Assembly (NCBI RefSeq): GCF_007679325.1
Contig: NZ_VEGI01000001.1
Span: forward strand, 1,240,001 to 1,304,000
From: Arthrobacter sp. U41
Lineage (GTDB): Bacteria > Actinomycetota > Actinomycetes > Actinomycetales > Micrococcaceae
Reading direction: 5' to 3'
Length of the DNA stretch: 64,000 bases
The stretch's first letter is position 1. The number at the start of each line of letters is the position of its first letter. A program made the translations under genes and the position numbers. The notes beneath the pieces were generated by a model. The model saw only the letters and a program-made list of their open reading frames with translations. It had not been told where the DNA came from and did not search any database. Below, one piece after another: positions 7,425-15,090 of the stretch.

Positions 7425-8702
7425 CTAGCCGGCCTTCCGGGCCACTGGGGAGAGCAGGAAGCTGACCACCAGCATCACCATGACGGCCAGCAGGGAGTGC
7501 AGGATGCCGACGTGCTCCGCCAGCAGGCCCAGCAGGGGCGGGCCGCAGAGGAAAGCGCCGTAGCCGATGGTGGACACCACGGAAACCCGGGCGGCTGCCT
7601 TCACGGGGTCGTCGGCCGCGGCGGACATGCCCACCGGGAAGCCCAGGGAGGCGCCGAGTCCCCACACCGCGAGAGCGACGTAGGCCACCCAGGGCTCCGG
7701 CGCGAAGACGAACAGGCCCAGCCCCAGCACGGCCAGGGCGGCGCACCAGCGCATCACCGGGACCCGGCCGAAGCGGTCGAGGACCACGGTGCCCGTGAAC
7801 CGGCCGATCGTCATGAAGGTGACGAAGAGCCCGTACCCGGCGGCTCCCGCGGCGTCGGACTGGCCGTGGCCGTCGGCGAGCGCGAGCGCCACCCAGTCCC
7901 CCGCTGCGCCTTCGGCGAGGGCGAGTCCCAGCACGAGGACGCCCAGCAGGAGGGTCCGCCGGTCCCGCCAGGCCTGGGCGATCTGGCGTTTGTTGTCCAG
8001 CGGTTCATCGGGCTGTCCCGTGGCCGGGCGGATGACCGGGATCGGCCCGGTGGAGGGGTCCTCGAAGGTATCGAGTTCGGCCGGCTTGAACGTCTGCCTG
8101 CCGTCCACCGGCGTGACGTCGGCACGGAACCACGACGCGGCCGTCGCGACGGAGCCCGCGACGAGCAACCCCACGGCACCGAGGTGCCAGAAAACGGGGA
8201 CGCCGGCGCCGGCCGCCCAGGCGCCCGCCGCGGCGCCGGCGACGGTACCGAGGCTGAAGGCGCCATGCAGCCGCGGCATGATGTGCCGGCCCACGGCGCG
8301 CTCCACGGCGGCACCCTCGACGTTGGAGGCGGTGTTCCAGCTGGCGGTGCCGAGTCCGATCACGGCCAGCCCTGCGGCGACGGCGAGCGGGTTGACCAGG
8401 ACGGAGGTGCCCAGGCCGGCGAGGATCAGTCCGGCGCCCACCATGATGCTGCCGATCCGTATGGTTTGCTTCGAGCCGAACCGCAGCACGATCAGCCCGG
8501 ATGCGGAGACTGAGATGAAGGATCCCAGGGTCATGCACAGCAGCAGCAGCCCGACGCTTCCGGGGGTGAGGTCCAGCCCGTCGCGGATGGCGGGCAGGCG
8601 GGACACCCAGCTGGCGAACGCGATGCCGCTGACGGCGTAGGCGGTCACCACCGCGTTACGCCAGTGCGCGACCTCCGCGGACTGGCCGGTGCGTACGGTC
8701 AC
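7425..8702 (-). CDS. Major facilitator superfamily transporter
   Basis: 425 residues, about 12 hydrophobic segments with a polar central loop (about 200-240, with FEDPSTGPIPVIRPATGQPDEP). The second-third helix region shows LRFGSKQTIRIGSIMVGAG, the position of the MFS loop 2-3 motif, and the second half has VVLDRFGRVPVMRW in the equivalent place. The helix 5 region GAFSLGTVAGAAAGAWAAG is glycine rich. The closest types I recall are YbjJ/FucP-like MFS proteins. Substrate cannot be predicted. It starts with GTG 15 bases after the MaoC gene at 8718, so it is probably co-transcribed with the dehydratase pair. Confidence 0.85.
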   Translation of the reverse strand: MTVRTGQSAEVAHWRNAVVTAYAVSGIAFASWVSRLPAIRDGLDLTPGSVGLLLLCMTLGSFISVSASGLIVLRFGSKQTIRIGSIMVGAGLILAGLGTSVLVNPLAVAAGLAVIGLGTASWNTASNVEGAAVERAVGRHIMPRLHGAFSLGTVAGAAAGAWAAGAGVPVFWHLGAVGLLVAGSVATAASWFRADVTPVDGRQTFKPAELDTFEDPSTGPIPVIRPATGQPDEPLDNKRQIAQAWRDRRTLLLGVLVLGLALAEGAAGDWVALALADGHGQSDAAGAAGYGLFVTFMTIGRFTGTVVLDRFGRVPVMRWCAALAVLGLGLFVFAPEPWVAYVALAVWGLGASLGFPVGMSAAADDPVKAAARVSVVSTIGYGAFLCGPPLLGLLAEHVGILHSLLAVMVMLVVSFLLSPVARKAG

Positions 8703-8717
8703 AGCAGCGCCATACGG

Positions 8718-9155
8718 TCAGGCCAGCCTGACGACGGCCTGGGCCTTCATCAGCACCTTCTGCCCCGCCGCGAGGACCGTCAGGTCAACGCGGGCGGTGC
8801 CTGCCCCGGCGTCGAGCGCCCCGATGGCGCCGGAGATCTCGATGACGGCGCCGGCGTCCGGCGTCCCCGTGGTGTCGGCCACCGGAACGGGCTTGGTGAA
8901 GCGGGTCTGGAAATCGACGACGGCGGCGGGGTCGCCTGCCCAGTCGGTAACAAGCTGGACGGCGGAGCCCATGGTGAACATACCGTGGGCGATCACGCCG
9001 GGCAGTCCCACGCTGGTGGCGAAGGCCTCGTTCCAGTGGATGGGGTTGAAGTCTCCGGAGGCGCCGGCGTATTTGACGAGGTCCGTGCGGGTGACGTCGA
9101 CGCTGCGGCTACCGATGTCCTGGCCGACGGTGAGCTCTGAAAATGTGGGTGTCAT
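8718..9155 (-). CDS. MaoC-like (R)-hydratase, second subunit of a HadAB-type pair
   Basis: 145 residues, one hot-dog fold. The hydratase 2 motif is clear: YAGASGDFNPIHWNEAFA, with the catalytic Asp and His, and then GVIAHGMFTMG. The family hydrates or dehydrates trans-2-enoyl/3-hydroxyacyl thioesters. It begins 2 bases after the partner at 9158-9643, which has a degenerate active site; such two-subunit arrangement (catalytic HadB-like, binding HadA-like) is known in actinobacteria, where homologous pairs often lie near murB. Role in fatty acid or unusual acyl metabolism is inferred. Confidence 0.85.
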   Translation of the reverse strand: MTPTFSELTVGQDIGSRSVDVTRTDLVKYAGASGDFNPIHWNEAFATSVGLPGVIAHGMFTMGSAVQLVTDWAGDPAAVVDFQTRFTKPVPVADTTGTPDAGAVIEISGAIGALDAGAGTARVDLTVLAAGQKVLMKAQAVVRLA

Positions 9156-9157
9156 GG

Positions 9158-9643
9158 CTACTGTCCCTCTCCGCGGACCAGGATGGACGAGGTGGTGGTG
9201 GCGACGGCTTCACGCGAATTGTCGCCTGCGTCGGCTGCGTCTGCACCTGCGGCAAGTGCGAAGATCTCCGAGCGGGTGGTGATCATGGCACCCCCGCCCA
9301 TCGCGCGGACACCGTCGACATGAAGTTCCGCGACCAGCCGGTCCCCGGCCAGGATCGGACGGTGGTGGACGAAGCGCTGGTCCGCGTGGACCACCCGGGA
9401 GAAGTCGATGCCGGCGTCCGGGTCCTCGATCAGCTGGGCGTCCGCCCGCTGGGCGACGATAATCGCGAAGGTCGGCGGCGCCACGAGGTCGCGGTGCCCC
9501 AGCGCCGCGGCGGCCGCCACGTCGAAGTGGGCGGGGTGCGTGGCCTTCACCGCGCGGGCGAACTCGCGGATCTTCTCGCGGCCGACGTCGTACACCTCTG
9601 CGGCAGGGTAGCTGCGGCCCTGCAGATCCGGATTGATAGTCAT
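9158..9643 (-). CDS. MaoC N-terminal/FAS1-like dehydratase subunit (HadA-type)
   Basis: 161 residues, hot-dog fold. It begins with INPDLQGRSYPAAEVYDVGREKIREFARAV, the N-terminal block of this family, continues with LVAPPTFAIIV and ends with the strand-rich half VHADQRFVHHRPILAGDRLVAE. The catalytic Asp/His pair of true hydratases is absent, so it is probably the acyl-chain-binding subunit of the dimer with the downstream gene. The start ATG has TAGGCT (9650-9655) 6 bases upstream and no ribosome site, so this is the likely head of a leaderless transcript continuing through 8718-9155 and 7425-8702. Confidence 0.85.
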   Translation of the reverse strand: MTINPDLQGRSYPAAEVYDVGREKIREFARAVKATHPAHFDVAAAAALGHRDLVAPPTFAIIVAQRADAQLIEDPDAGIDFSRVVHADQRFVHHRPILAGDRLVAELHVDGVRAMGGGAMITTRSEIFALAAGADAADAGDNSREAVATTTSSILVRGEGQ

Positions 9644-9718
9644 GGAACCAGCCTATCGCCACGCCGCAGGGCCTCCCGCGCCGATGACAGGGGGTGAGCG
9701 GTTGGATGACATGCGGTA

Positions 9719-9740
9719 TGATGAAAACATCATTTCATCA
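9719..9740. promoter_or_regulatory. Inverted repeat at the ArsR-SulP promoter (putative operator)
   Basis: TGATGAAA (9719-9726) and TTTCATCA (9733-9740) are perfect 8-base arms around ACATCA. A TATGAT hexamer at 9716-9721 could be the -10, putting the repeat over the -10 and start of transcription, where a bound repressor would block RNA polymerase. Confidence 0.6.
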
Positions 9741-9786
9741 ATTCATGACCGCCGCGGGTCGCGGCGATGAGAAAGCACAGGCCGCA

Positions 9787-10164
9787 ATGATCTCACCAGC
9801 GCAGACCCCCTTGTACGAAATCAAGGCCAACCTGTTCAAGGCCCTCGCGCACCCGGCGCGGATCCGGGTCCTTGAGCTGCTCTCTGCCGCGCCGGGCTAC
9901 TCGGCACCCGTCAGCTACCTGCTCTCCGAGACGGGACTGGAAGCGTCGCATCTCTCCCAGCACCTCGCCACGCTGCGCCGCCACGGGGTGGTGACCTCGT
10001 CCCGGTCCGCCAACGCCGTGACCTACCGGCTGGCGCATCCGAAGATCGCCGAACTGCTGGCCATCGCCCGGACCTTCCTTCTCGACAGCCTGGCCGATTC
10101 CAACGAACAGCTCAAACTCGCGCAGGGACTGCCCAGCGAGCATCTCAAGGGCGCCGATTCGTGA
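9787..10164 (+). CDS. ArsR-family winged-helix regulator
   Basis: About 125 residues from ATG 9787. An in-frame ATG at 9745 is also possible; ATGs further upstream would overlap the operator. The core is a classical ArsR winged helix: LYEIKANLFKALAHPARIRVLELLS (helices 1-2), then the recognition helix in GLEASHLSQHLATLRRHGVVTSSRSANAVTYRL. No metal-binding CxC or ELCVCDL motif is present, so it is not an obvious arsenic or zinc sensor. Its stop overlaps the start of the SulP transporter (GTGA), so it is co-translated and probably controls it, while autoregulating through the 9719-9740 repeat. Confidence 0.85.
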   Translation: MISPAQTPLYEIKANLFKALAHPARIRVLELLSAAPGYSAPVSYLLSETGLEASHLSQHLATLRRHGVVTSSRSANAVTYRLAHPKIAELLAIARTFLLDSLADSNEQLKLAQGLPSEHLKGADS

Positions 10165-11822
10165 GTGCCACCCCCGGGCATTTCCGCCGCTTCCTTCCCT
10201 CCCGCCGCGACTACGACGGGCTGCGTTCCTCCTGGAAAACGGACCTGCTGGCGGGCATCACCGTGGGGATTGTGGCCCTGCCGCTGGCGCTGGCCTTCGG
10301 CGTGAGCTCCGGGGTCGGCGCCGAAGCCGGACTCATCACCGCCGTCGTGGCCGGCCTGGTGGCAGCGGTCATGGGCGGCTCGCACGTCCAGGTCTCCGGG
10401 CCCACCGGTGCCATGGTGGTGGTGCTGGCCCCCGTAGTCGCGGTCCACGGCGCCGGCAGCATCGCCCTGGTCTCCCTCCTGGCCGGCCTGCTGGTGGTCA
10501 TCCTGGGCATCAGCGGATTGGGCCGGGCGGTGGCTTTCATTCCGTGGCCCGTCGTGGAAGGCTTCACGCTCGGTATCGCCGCGATCATCTTCCTCCAGCA
10601 GGTCCCGATGGCCACCGGCACCGCGGGGATCCCGGGGCACAACACCCTGCTGGCCGCCGTCGAGAGCGCATCCCAGGCCACCTTGCCCACGGTCCTGCTG
10701 ACCCTCGGCGTCGTCGCGGGTGTCGCGGCGGTGATGCTGCTGCTTCCAAAGTTGAACAAAGCCCTGCCCGCCAGCCTGATCGCCGTGGTCCTGGCCACCG
10801 CGGCCGCCGAGGCGCTCCAGCTGGACATTCCCCGGATCGGGGCCCTGCCGCAGTCCCTGTCCGCACCGTCGATGCCCGCCCTGGATCCGGCAGCCCTGGG
10901 CGGGTTGCTGATGCCCGCGGTGTCCATCGCCATGCTGGCGGCCATCGAGTCCCTGCTGTCCGCACGGGTGGCCGCCGGCCTGGTGGGCCCTGACGGGAGG
11001 CCCTCCGGGGCCTACAGCCCGGACCGGGAACTTACGGGACAGGGCCTCGCCTCGGTCGCGGCGGGGTTCTTCGGCGGCATGCCGGCCACGGGTGCCATCG
11101 CCCGGACCGCCGTCAACGTCCGGTCCGGGGCACGCACCCGGCTCTCCGCCATTGTGCACGCACTGGTTCTGCTGGCCATCATCTACTTTGCGGCCGGCCT
11201 GGTCGGGAAGATCCCGCTGGCGGTCCTCGCCGGGATCCTGATGGTCACGGCAAGCCGGATGGTTTCCAGGCACACGGTGACGGCCATCTTGCGCTCCACC
11301 CGCGCCGACGCCTTTGTATTCGTCCTCACAGCCCTCATCACCGTGGCCTTCGACCTGATCGTGGCCATCGAGATCGGCCTGGTCGCAGCGGCCCTCTTCA
11401 CGTTGCGGAAGTTCGCCTCGCTCAGCGGGGTGAAACGCGAGGACATCCCCGGAACACCTGAACCGGGGGACGAACACATCGCGATCTTCCGGCTGGACGG
11501 GGCCATGTTCTTCGGCGCCGCGGAACGCGTCCTGCAGGAAATCAGCCAGGTCAAGGACATCCAGGTGGCCATCATCCGGCTGTCACAGGTGCGGATGCTC
11601 GATGCGACCGGGGCCCACACGCTGGTGGAGGTCATTTCGGCCTTGGAGCTGCGCGGTGTGACGGTTCTCCTCAAGGGCGTCCAGCCACAACACCTCGAGC
11701 TAGTGACCAACGTCGGCGTGATCCGGTCGCTGCGGCACCACAAACACCTCTTCACGTCCCTGCCCTCGGCCGTGGAACATGCCCGCAGCCACGTCCGCCG
11801 GAACGCCGCTGCTAACGCTTGA
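10161..11822 (+). CDS. SulP-family inorganic anion transporter with C-terminal STAS domain
   Basis: 553 residues. The membrane domain (about 25-420) opens with WKTDLLAGITVGIVALPLALAFG, the SulP signature region, and has about 12-14 hydrophobic segments; SHVQVSGPTGAMVVVLAPVV is the conserved substrate-site block of helix 3. A STAS domain follows (about 440-540: AIFRLDGAMFFGAAERVL, then RMLDATGAHTLVEVI). SulP proteins carry sulfate, bicarbonate or dicarboxylates; the sequence does not tell which. It begins with GTG overlapping the regulator's stop codon by 4 bases, which makes ArsR control the simplest reading. Its 3' end overlaps the convergent small membrane gene by 11 bases. Confidence 0.9.
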   Translation: MSATPGHFRRFLPSRRDYDGLRSSWKTDLLAGITVGIVALPLALAFGVSSGVGAEAGLITAVVAGLVAAVMGGSHVQVSGPTGAMVVVLAPVVAVHGAGSIALVSLLAGLLVVILGISGLGRAVAFIPWPVVEGFTLGIAAIIFLQQVPMATGTAGIPGHNTLLAAVESASQATLPTVLLTLGVVAGVAAVMLLLPKLNKALPASLIAVVLATAAAEALQLDIPRIGALPQSLSAPSMPALDPAALGGLLMPAVSIAMLAAIESLLSARVAAGLVGPDGRPSGAYSPDRELTGQGLASVAAGFFGGMPATGAIARTAVNVRSGARTRLSAIVHALVLLAIIYFAAGLVGKIPLAVLAGILMVTASRMVSRHTVTAILRSTRADAFVFVLTALITVAFDLIVAIEIGLVAAALFTLRKFASLSGVKREDIPGTPEPGDEHIAIFRLDGAMFFGAAERVLQEISQVKDIQVAIIRLSQVRMLDATGAHTLVEVISALELRGVTVLLKGVQPQHLELVTNVGVIRSLRHHKHLFTSLPSAVEHARSHVRRNAAANA

Positions 11823-12036
11823 GGGTTTTGCGGATCGTCTGGCCCCGGACCACAATCCCGGCGATGTGGAGGATCAGGCCGGCTCCGATCACGGCGAGGG
11901 AGGCAACGGCGAGGTCCTGGTTACCCGTGCTGTTCCCCACCAGGTTGAGGACGATCCCGATCCCGAGCATTCCCATGGCGCTGAAAACCAGCACCTTGTA
12001 GGCGGTTGAGGCGGAGTCCCAGAATTCTTTCAGCAC
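11812..12036 (-). CDS. Small two-helix membrane protein (DUF3188-like)
   Basis: 74 residues starting with GTG. Two hydrophobic segments at about 12-32 (YKVLVFSAMGMLGIGIVLNL) and 42-63 (LAVASLAVIGAGLILHIAGI), then a basic tail RGQTIRKTLKR. From memory the pattern FWDSAS..YKVLVF and the VVRG..IRK tail match DUF3188 proteins of Micrococcaceae. It overlaps the 3' end of the SulP gene on the opposite strand by 11 bases, so the two transcripts are convergent. Function unknown. Confidence 0.68.
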   Translation of the reverse strand: MLKEFWDSASTAYKVLVFSAMGMLGIGIVLNLVGNSTGNQDLAVASLAVIGAGLILHIAGIVVRGQTIRKTLKR

Positions 12037-12072
12037 CGTGCCATTCTACTGGGGCCGCCGGCACTTCCAGCG

Positions 12073-13023
12073 TCAGAACAGGGACTCCTGCACGGCCGGG
12101 ACGTCGGTGCAGTGGTCGCCGAGTTCAATCATCCGCGCCTTCAGCTGCCCGAGGTTGACGACGAACTCAAGGTCGGCGCCGTCGAGCCTGGCCAGCGCGA
12201 TGCTGCCGCTGAGGGGGTGGATCCGGAACCCGTGGGTTCCCGTGCTGAGCTCGTGCGGGTAGGGGTGCCGGGCAGCCGGCGCGCAGACACCGTCCGACAG
12301 TCCCGGCCGGAGCCAGCGCTCGTCCATGACGTCGAACCCGCCTCCCCCGACGCCGGCCAGCAGCTCGCGGACGACGCCGGCCTGCCTGCTGTTCAGCGCG
12401 TCCAGTTCGACGGCGGGGGCCGGGCCAGTCAAGGCCGCTGCCTTGGCGGCGGAGCGGATCTGCTGCGGCAGGCCGGCGTCGCGGGTCACCAGGTCCTCGA
12501 GCAGCCTGACCACCCGGCCGTCGTCGGCGCGGGCGACGTACCGGGCGACGACGGCGCCCTGTTCGGCGAGCCGCTTCCATTTCCGCGGGCCCGCAGCGGT
12601 GCCCACTTTGCTGGCGCCGTTGGCGAAGGTGGCGACGTACAGCCAGTGCGGCTGCAGCAGGTAGGCGCGCAGCCCGGGCGGCACGCGTCCGCCGCGGTGG
12701 AAGTCGTGGATGAGCCGGGAATCATCCACCACAAAGCACCGCTCGCACTGGCTTCCCTTGACGGCGTGCGCCCGGGCCGGGCACAGGACGTGGTCCCGGG
12801 CCGCGGGTCCGTGCACCTTGTGGTGTCCCAAACAGTGCTTCCCCGCGGCGGCGAGCTTGAAGCCCAGCCGGGTTCCGGCGTCGAGCGGCAGTTCAGTGAA
12901 GCCGCCGTCCGGGTCCTGGAGGCGCATTACCGGGCGTCCGCCGTCGCCGTCGTCGGAGGGGCCGGCTTCGCCCGGTTCGGCATCCCAAAAGACCCCGTGG
13001 ACCAGATAGCGGGTATCGGTCAC
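12073..13023 (-). CDS. DUF2797 protein
   Basis: 316 residues from GTG 13023, chosen because AGGAG stands 5 bases before it (CTAGGAGACCCCGTG); an upstream in-frame start at 13071 has no such site. A cysteine cluster CLGHHKVHGPAARDHVLC...CERCF near residues 63-98 looks like a zinc site. It is followed by HWLYVATFANGASKVGTA, resembling the GIY-YIG-like core seen in DUF2797 proteins, and by basic KWKRLAEQGA. Biochemical activity is unknown; a nucleic-acid role would fit the fold. It ends 36 bases before the DUF3188-like gene. Confidence 0.75.
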   Translation of the reverse strand: MTDTRYLVHGVFWDAEPGEAGPSDDGDGGRPVMRLQDPDGGFTELPLDAGTRLGFKLAAAGKHCLGHHKVHGPAARDHVLCPARAHAVKGSQCERCFVVDDSRLIHDFHRGGRVPPGLRAYLLQPHWLYVATFANGASKVGTAAGPRKWKRLAEQGAVVARYVARADDGRVVRLLEDLVTRDAGLPQQIRSAAKAAALTGPAPAVELDALNSRQAGVVRELLAGVGGGGFDVMDERWLRPGLSDGVCAPAARHPYPHELSTGTHGFRIHPLSGSIALARLDGADLEFVVNLGQLKARMIELGDHCTDVPAVQESLF

Positions 13024-13048
13024 GGGGTCTCCTAGGGTCGGGGGCGGG

Positions 13049-13912
13049 CTACAGGGCCGGCTGCACCCCAAAGGCTACCGCGAGCTTCATGATCTTCTCG
13101 GCGCGGCCCAGGCGCGGCAGGTCCGACCCGTCGCGGATCACGCGGCCGTTCGCTTCGAAGTCGGCCATAAAGTCAGTGGCCCAGGCGACGTCGGACGGCG
13201 TCGGGCTGATGACCTCGTTGATGACGTGGGTCTGGTCGATCGCGAGGCACAGCTTGCCGGTCATGCCCATCATGACGGTGATGCCGGTCTGCTCGCGGAG
13301 GATCGGGTGGTTGGTGCCCACCGTGGGTCCGTCGATGGGGCCGGGCAGGTTGCCCACGCGGCTGGCCACGACCAGCTTGGCGCGCGGGTACGCCATGGCT
13401 TCCGGGGTGGCTGCCATACCGGTGTCGCGGCGGAAGTCGCCGGAGCCGAAGGCGAGCCGGAACGCGCCCTGGGCCTTAGCGATGTTGTTGGCCTCCTCAA
13501 TGCCGACGGCGGACTCGACGAGGGGGATGACGGGCGTCTTGCCGTCCATCCGGTGGAAGCTTTCGGTGACCTGGTCCGCGGACTCGGTCTTGGCGAGCAT
13601 CACGCCGAGCAGGCCCGGGGTGCCGCGCAACCCGGCGAGGTCATCGGCCCAGAAGGGGCTGGTGGCGTCGTTAATCCGGACCCAGGCGTTGCCGCCGGCG
13701 CTCAGCCAGTCCACGACGTTGGCGCGGGCGGCGTCTTTCTGCGAGGGGTCCACCGCGTCTTCGATGTCCAGGATGATGGCGTCCGCCCGGGAGTCGGCGG
13801 ACTGGTCGAAAAGTTCGGTCTTCATTGCGTTCACCAGCAGCCAGGAGCGGGCGATTTCAGCTGGAATGTTGCGTTGAGGCCGGATGGTCCCGGTGGTGGT
13901 GGTGGAGGTCAT
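13049..13912 (-). CDS. HpcH/HpaI aldolase family protein (CitE-like lyase)
   Basis: 287 residues, TIM-barrel lyase. Visible landmarks are RSWLLVNAMKTELFDQS (substrate Arg at strand 1), AIILDIEDAVDP (conserved acidic strand), PLVESAVGIEEANNI with the metal-binding Glu, and LAFGSGDFRRDTGM with the second metal-binding Asp. The family cleaves or condenses CoA thioesters such as citryl-, malyl- or citramalyl-CoA using Mg2+. No citDF genes are near, so it is not a citrate lyase complex; a stand-alone malyl-CoA-type lyase or thioesterase is more likely. A TAGCGT -10 (13919-13924) lies 6 bases before the ATG. The DUF2797 gene begins 25 bases downstream on the same strand. Confidence 0.85.
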   Translation of the reverse strand: MTSTTTTGTIRPQRNIPAEIARSWLLVNAMKTELFDQSADSRADAIILDIEDAVDPSQKDAARANVVDWLSAGGNAWVRINDATSPFWADDLAGLRGTPGLLGVMLAKTESADQVTESFHRMDGKTPVIPLVESAVGIEEANNIAKAQGAFRLAFGSGDFRRDTGMAATPEAMAYPRAKLVVASRVGNLPGPIDGPTVGTNHPILREQTGITVMMGMTGKLCLAIDQTHVINEVISPTPSDVAWATDFMADFEANGRVIRDGSDLPRLGRAEKIMKLAVAFGVQPAL

Positions 13913-14008
13913 GTATCTACGCTATCCGTTCCGGGGTGTCTCCCGCGAAGTATTCCGGCCCCGGGCGGTGTCCAATACGACCAATATCACAGCCCGGCCC
14001 GGGGAACC

Positions 14009-14052
14009 GGCAGCAGAAGCCCTTTTGAGTGTTCAAAAGGACTTCTGCTGCC
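14009..14052. terminator. Long hairpin between the HpcH-type gene and the aldo/keto reductase
   Basis: GGCAGCAGAAG (14009-14019) pairs with CTTCTGCTGCC (14042-14052), and CCTTTTGA (14021-14028) with TCAAAAGG (14033-14040), one C/A mismatch between, loop of 4. It lies 34 bases after the leftward aldo/keto reductase stop and probably ends that operon. Confidence 0.65.
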
Positions 14053-14085
14053 CGCTGCCTGCTGCCCGTTGGGCGGGAGGAACCC

Positions 14086-15090
14086 TTACGGGATGTTGCT
14101 GCCCCGCGCCGTCACCCAGAGCCGGTACCACTCGGGCCGGGTCATGGCCGCGGCCACCTCGGCCGCGTCCGCGCAGGCCCGGATGCGGTCCGGATTGGCG
14201 GTGCCGATCACGGGGGCGATGCCGGCCGGGTGCTTCATCAGCCAGCCCAGCAGGATCGCCTCCCCGGTGGTTTCCTTCTCCGCGGCCAGCTGCGCCACGA
14301 GCGCGGTGGTCTCTTCCTCCGCAGCCGACGGCGCCGGGGCCGGAGCCCCGGTATAGAGGCCCCGGGCCAGTGCGCCGTACGCCTGCAGGGTGATCCCCTG
14401 CCGGACGCTATGCTCCACTGTGCCGTGCGGGAAGCTGTAGTCCGTGCCCTCGGCATGGTTGACCAGCACCGTGCTCTCCAACCAGGCGCGTTTGAGCAGG
14501 CTCATCTCCAGCTGGTTGGCAACCACCGGGGTTTCGAGGCGGTCCTGCAGGACCTCGATCTGCGCCCCGGACATGTTGGACACACCCAGCGCCCGGACCT
14601 TACCCTCGGCCATCAGCTGCCCGACGGCGGCACTGACCTCCGCGGGGTCCATCAAAGGGTCGGGGCGGTGGAGCATCAGCACGTCCACGTAGTCCGTGCG
14701 GAGCCGGGCGAGGCTTTCATTGACGCGGGCCAGGATGGCGTCCCGGCTGAGGTCGTAGTAGCCCTCTAGTCCGTGTTCGTTGAGCCGGATGCCGCACTTG
14801 GTCTGCAGCCGGATGCGTTCCCGCAGACCGGGCGTGTTCGCCAACACCTCGCCGAACACCGCCTCGGACTTGCCGCCGCGGTAGATGTCCGCATGGTCGA
14901 AGAGGGTGATGCCCGCTTCGAGGGCGGCGTCGACGGCGGCCGCCGCCTCGTCCACCTGGGCGGACGAGTACGGCTCCGGCGACCAGTTGCCGCCAAGGCC
15001 CATGCAACCATAGATCAGCTCCTGGACCGGTCTCAGTCCCTGGGCAGGTTTCAGCTGCCCGGCAGGCCGCTCCTGCGTTGCGGGGGTCAC
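14086..15090 (-). CDS. Aldo/keto reductase
   Basis: 334 residues, TIM-barrel NADPH-dependent oxidoreductase. The tetrad is visible: Asp and Tyr in LFDHADIYRGGKSEAVFGE, Lys in RIRLQTKCGIRL and His in YVDVLMLHRPDPL; the cofactor end has PVIGTANPDRIRACADAA. The YdhF/AKR11-type length and spacing fit. Starts with GTG whose last bases overlap the alpha-glucosidase stop (GTGA), so the two genes are translationally coupled. In that setting a sugar aldehyde or ketone is a reasonable substrate, but this is inference. Confidence 0.9.
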   Translation of the reverse strand: MTPATQERPAGQLKPAQGLRPVQELIYGCMGLGGNWSPEPYSSAQVDEAAAAVDAALEAGITLFDHADIYRGGKSEAVFGEVLANTPGLRERIRLQTKCGIRLNEHGLEGYYDLSRDAILARVNESLARLRTDYVDVLMLHRPDPLMDPAEVSAAVGQLMAEGKVRALGVSNMSGAQIEVLQDRLETPVVANQLEMSLLKRAWLESTVLVNHAEGTDYSFPHGTVEHSVRQGITLQAYGALARGLYTGAPAPAPSAAEEETTALVAQLAAEKETTGEAILLGWLMKHPAGIAPVIGTANPDRIRACADAAEVAAAMTRPEWYRLWVTARGSNIP

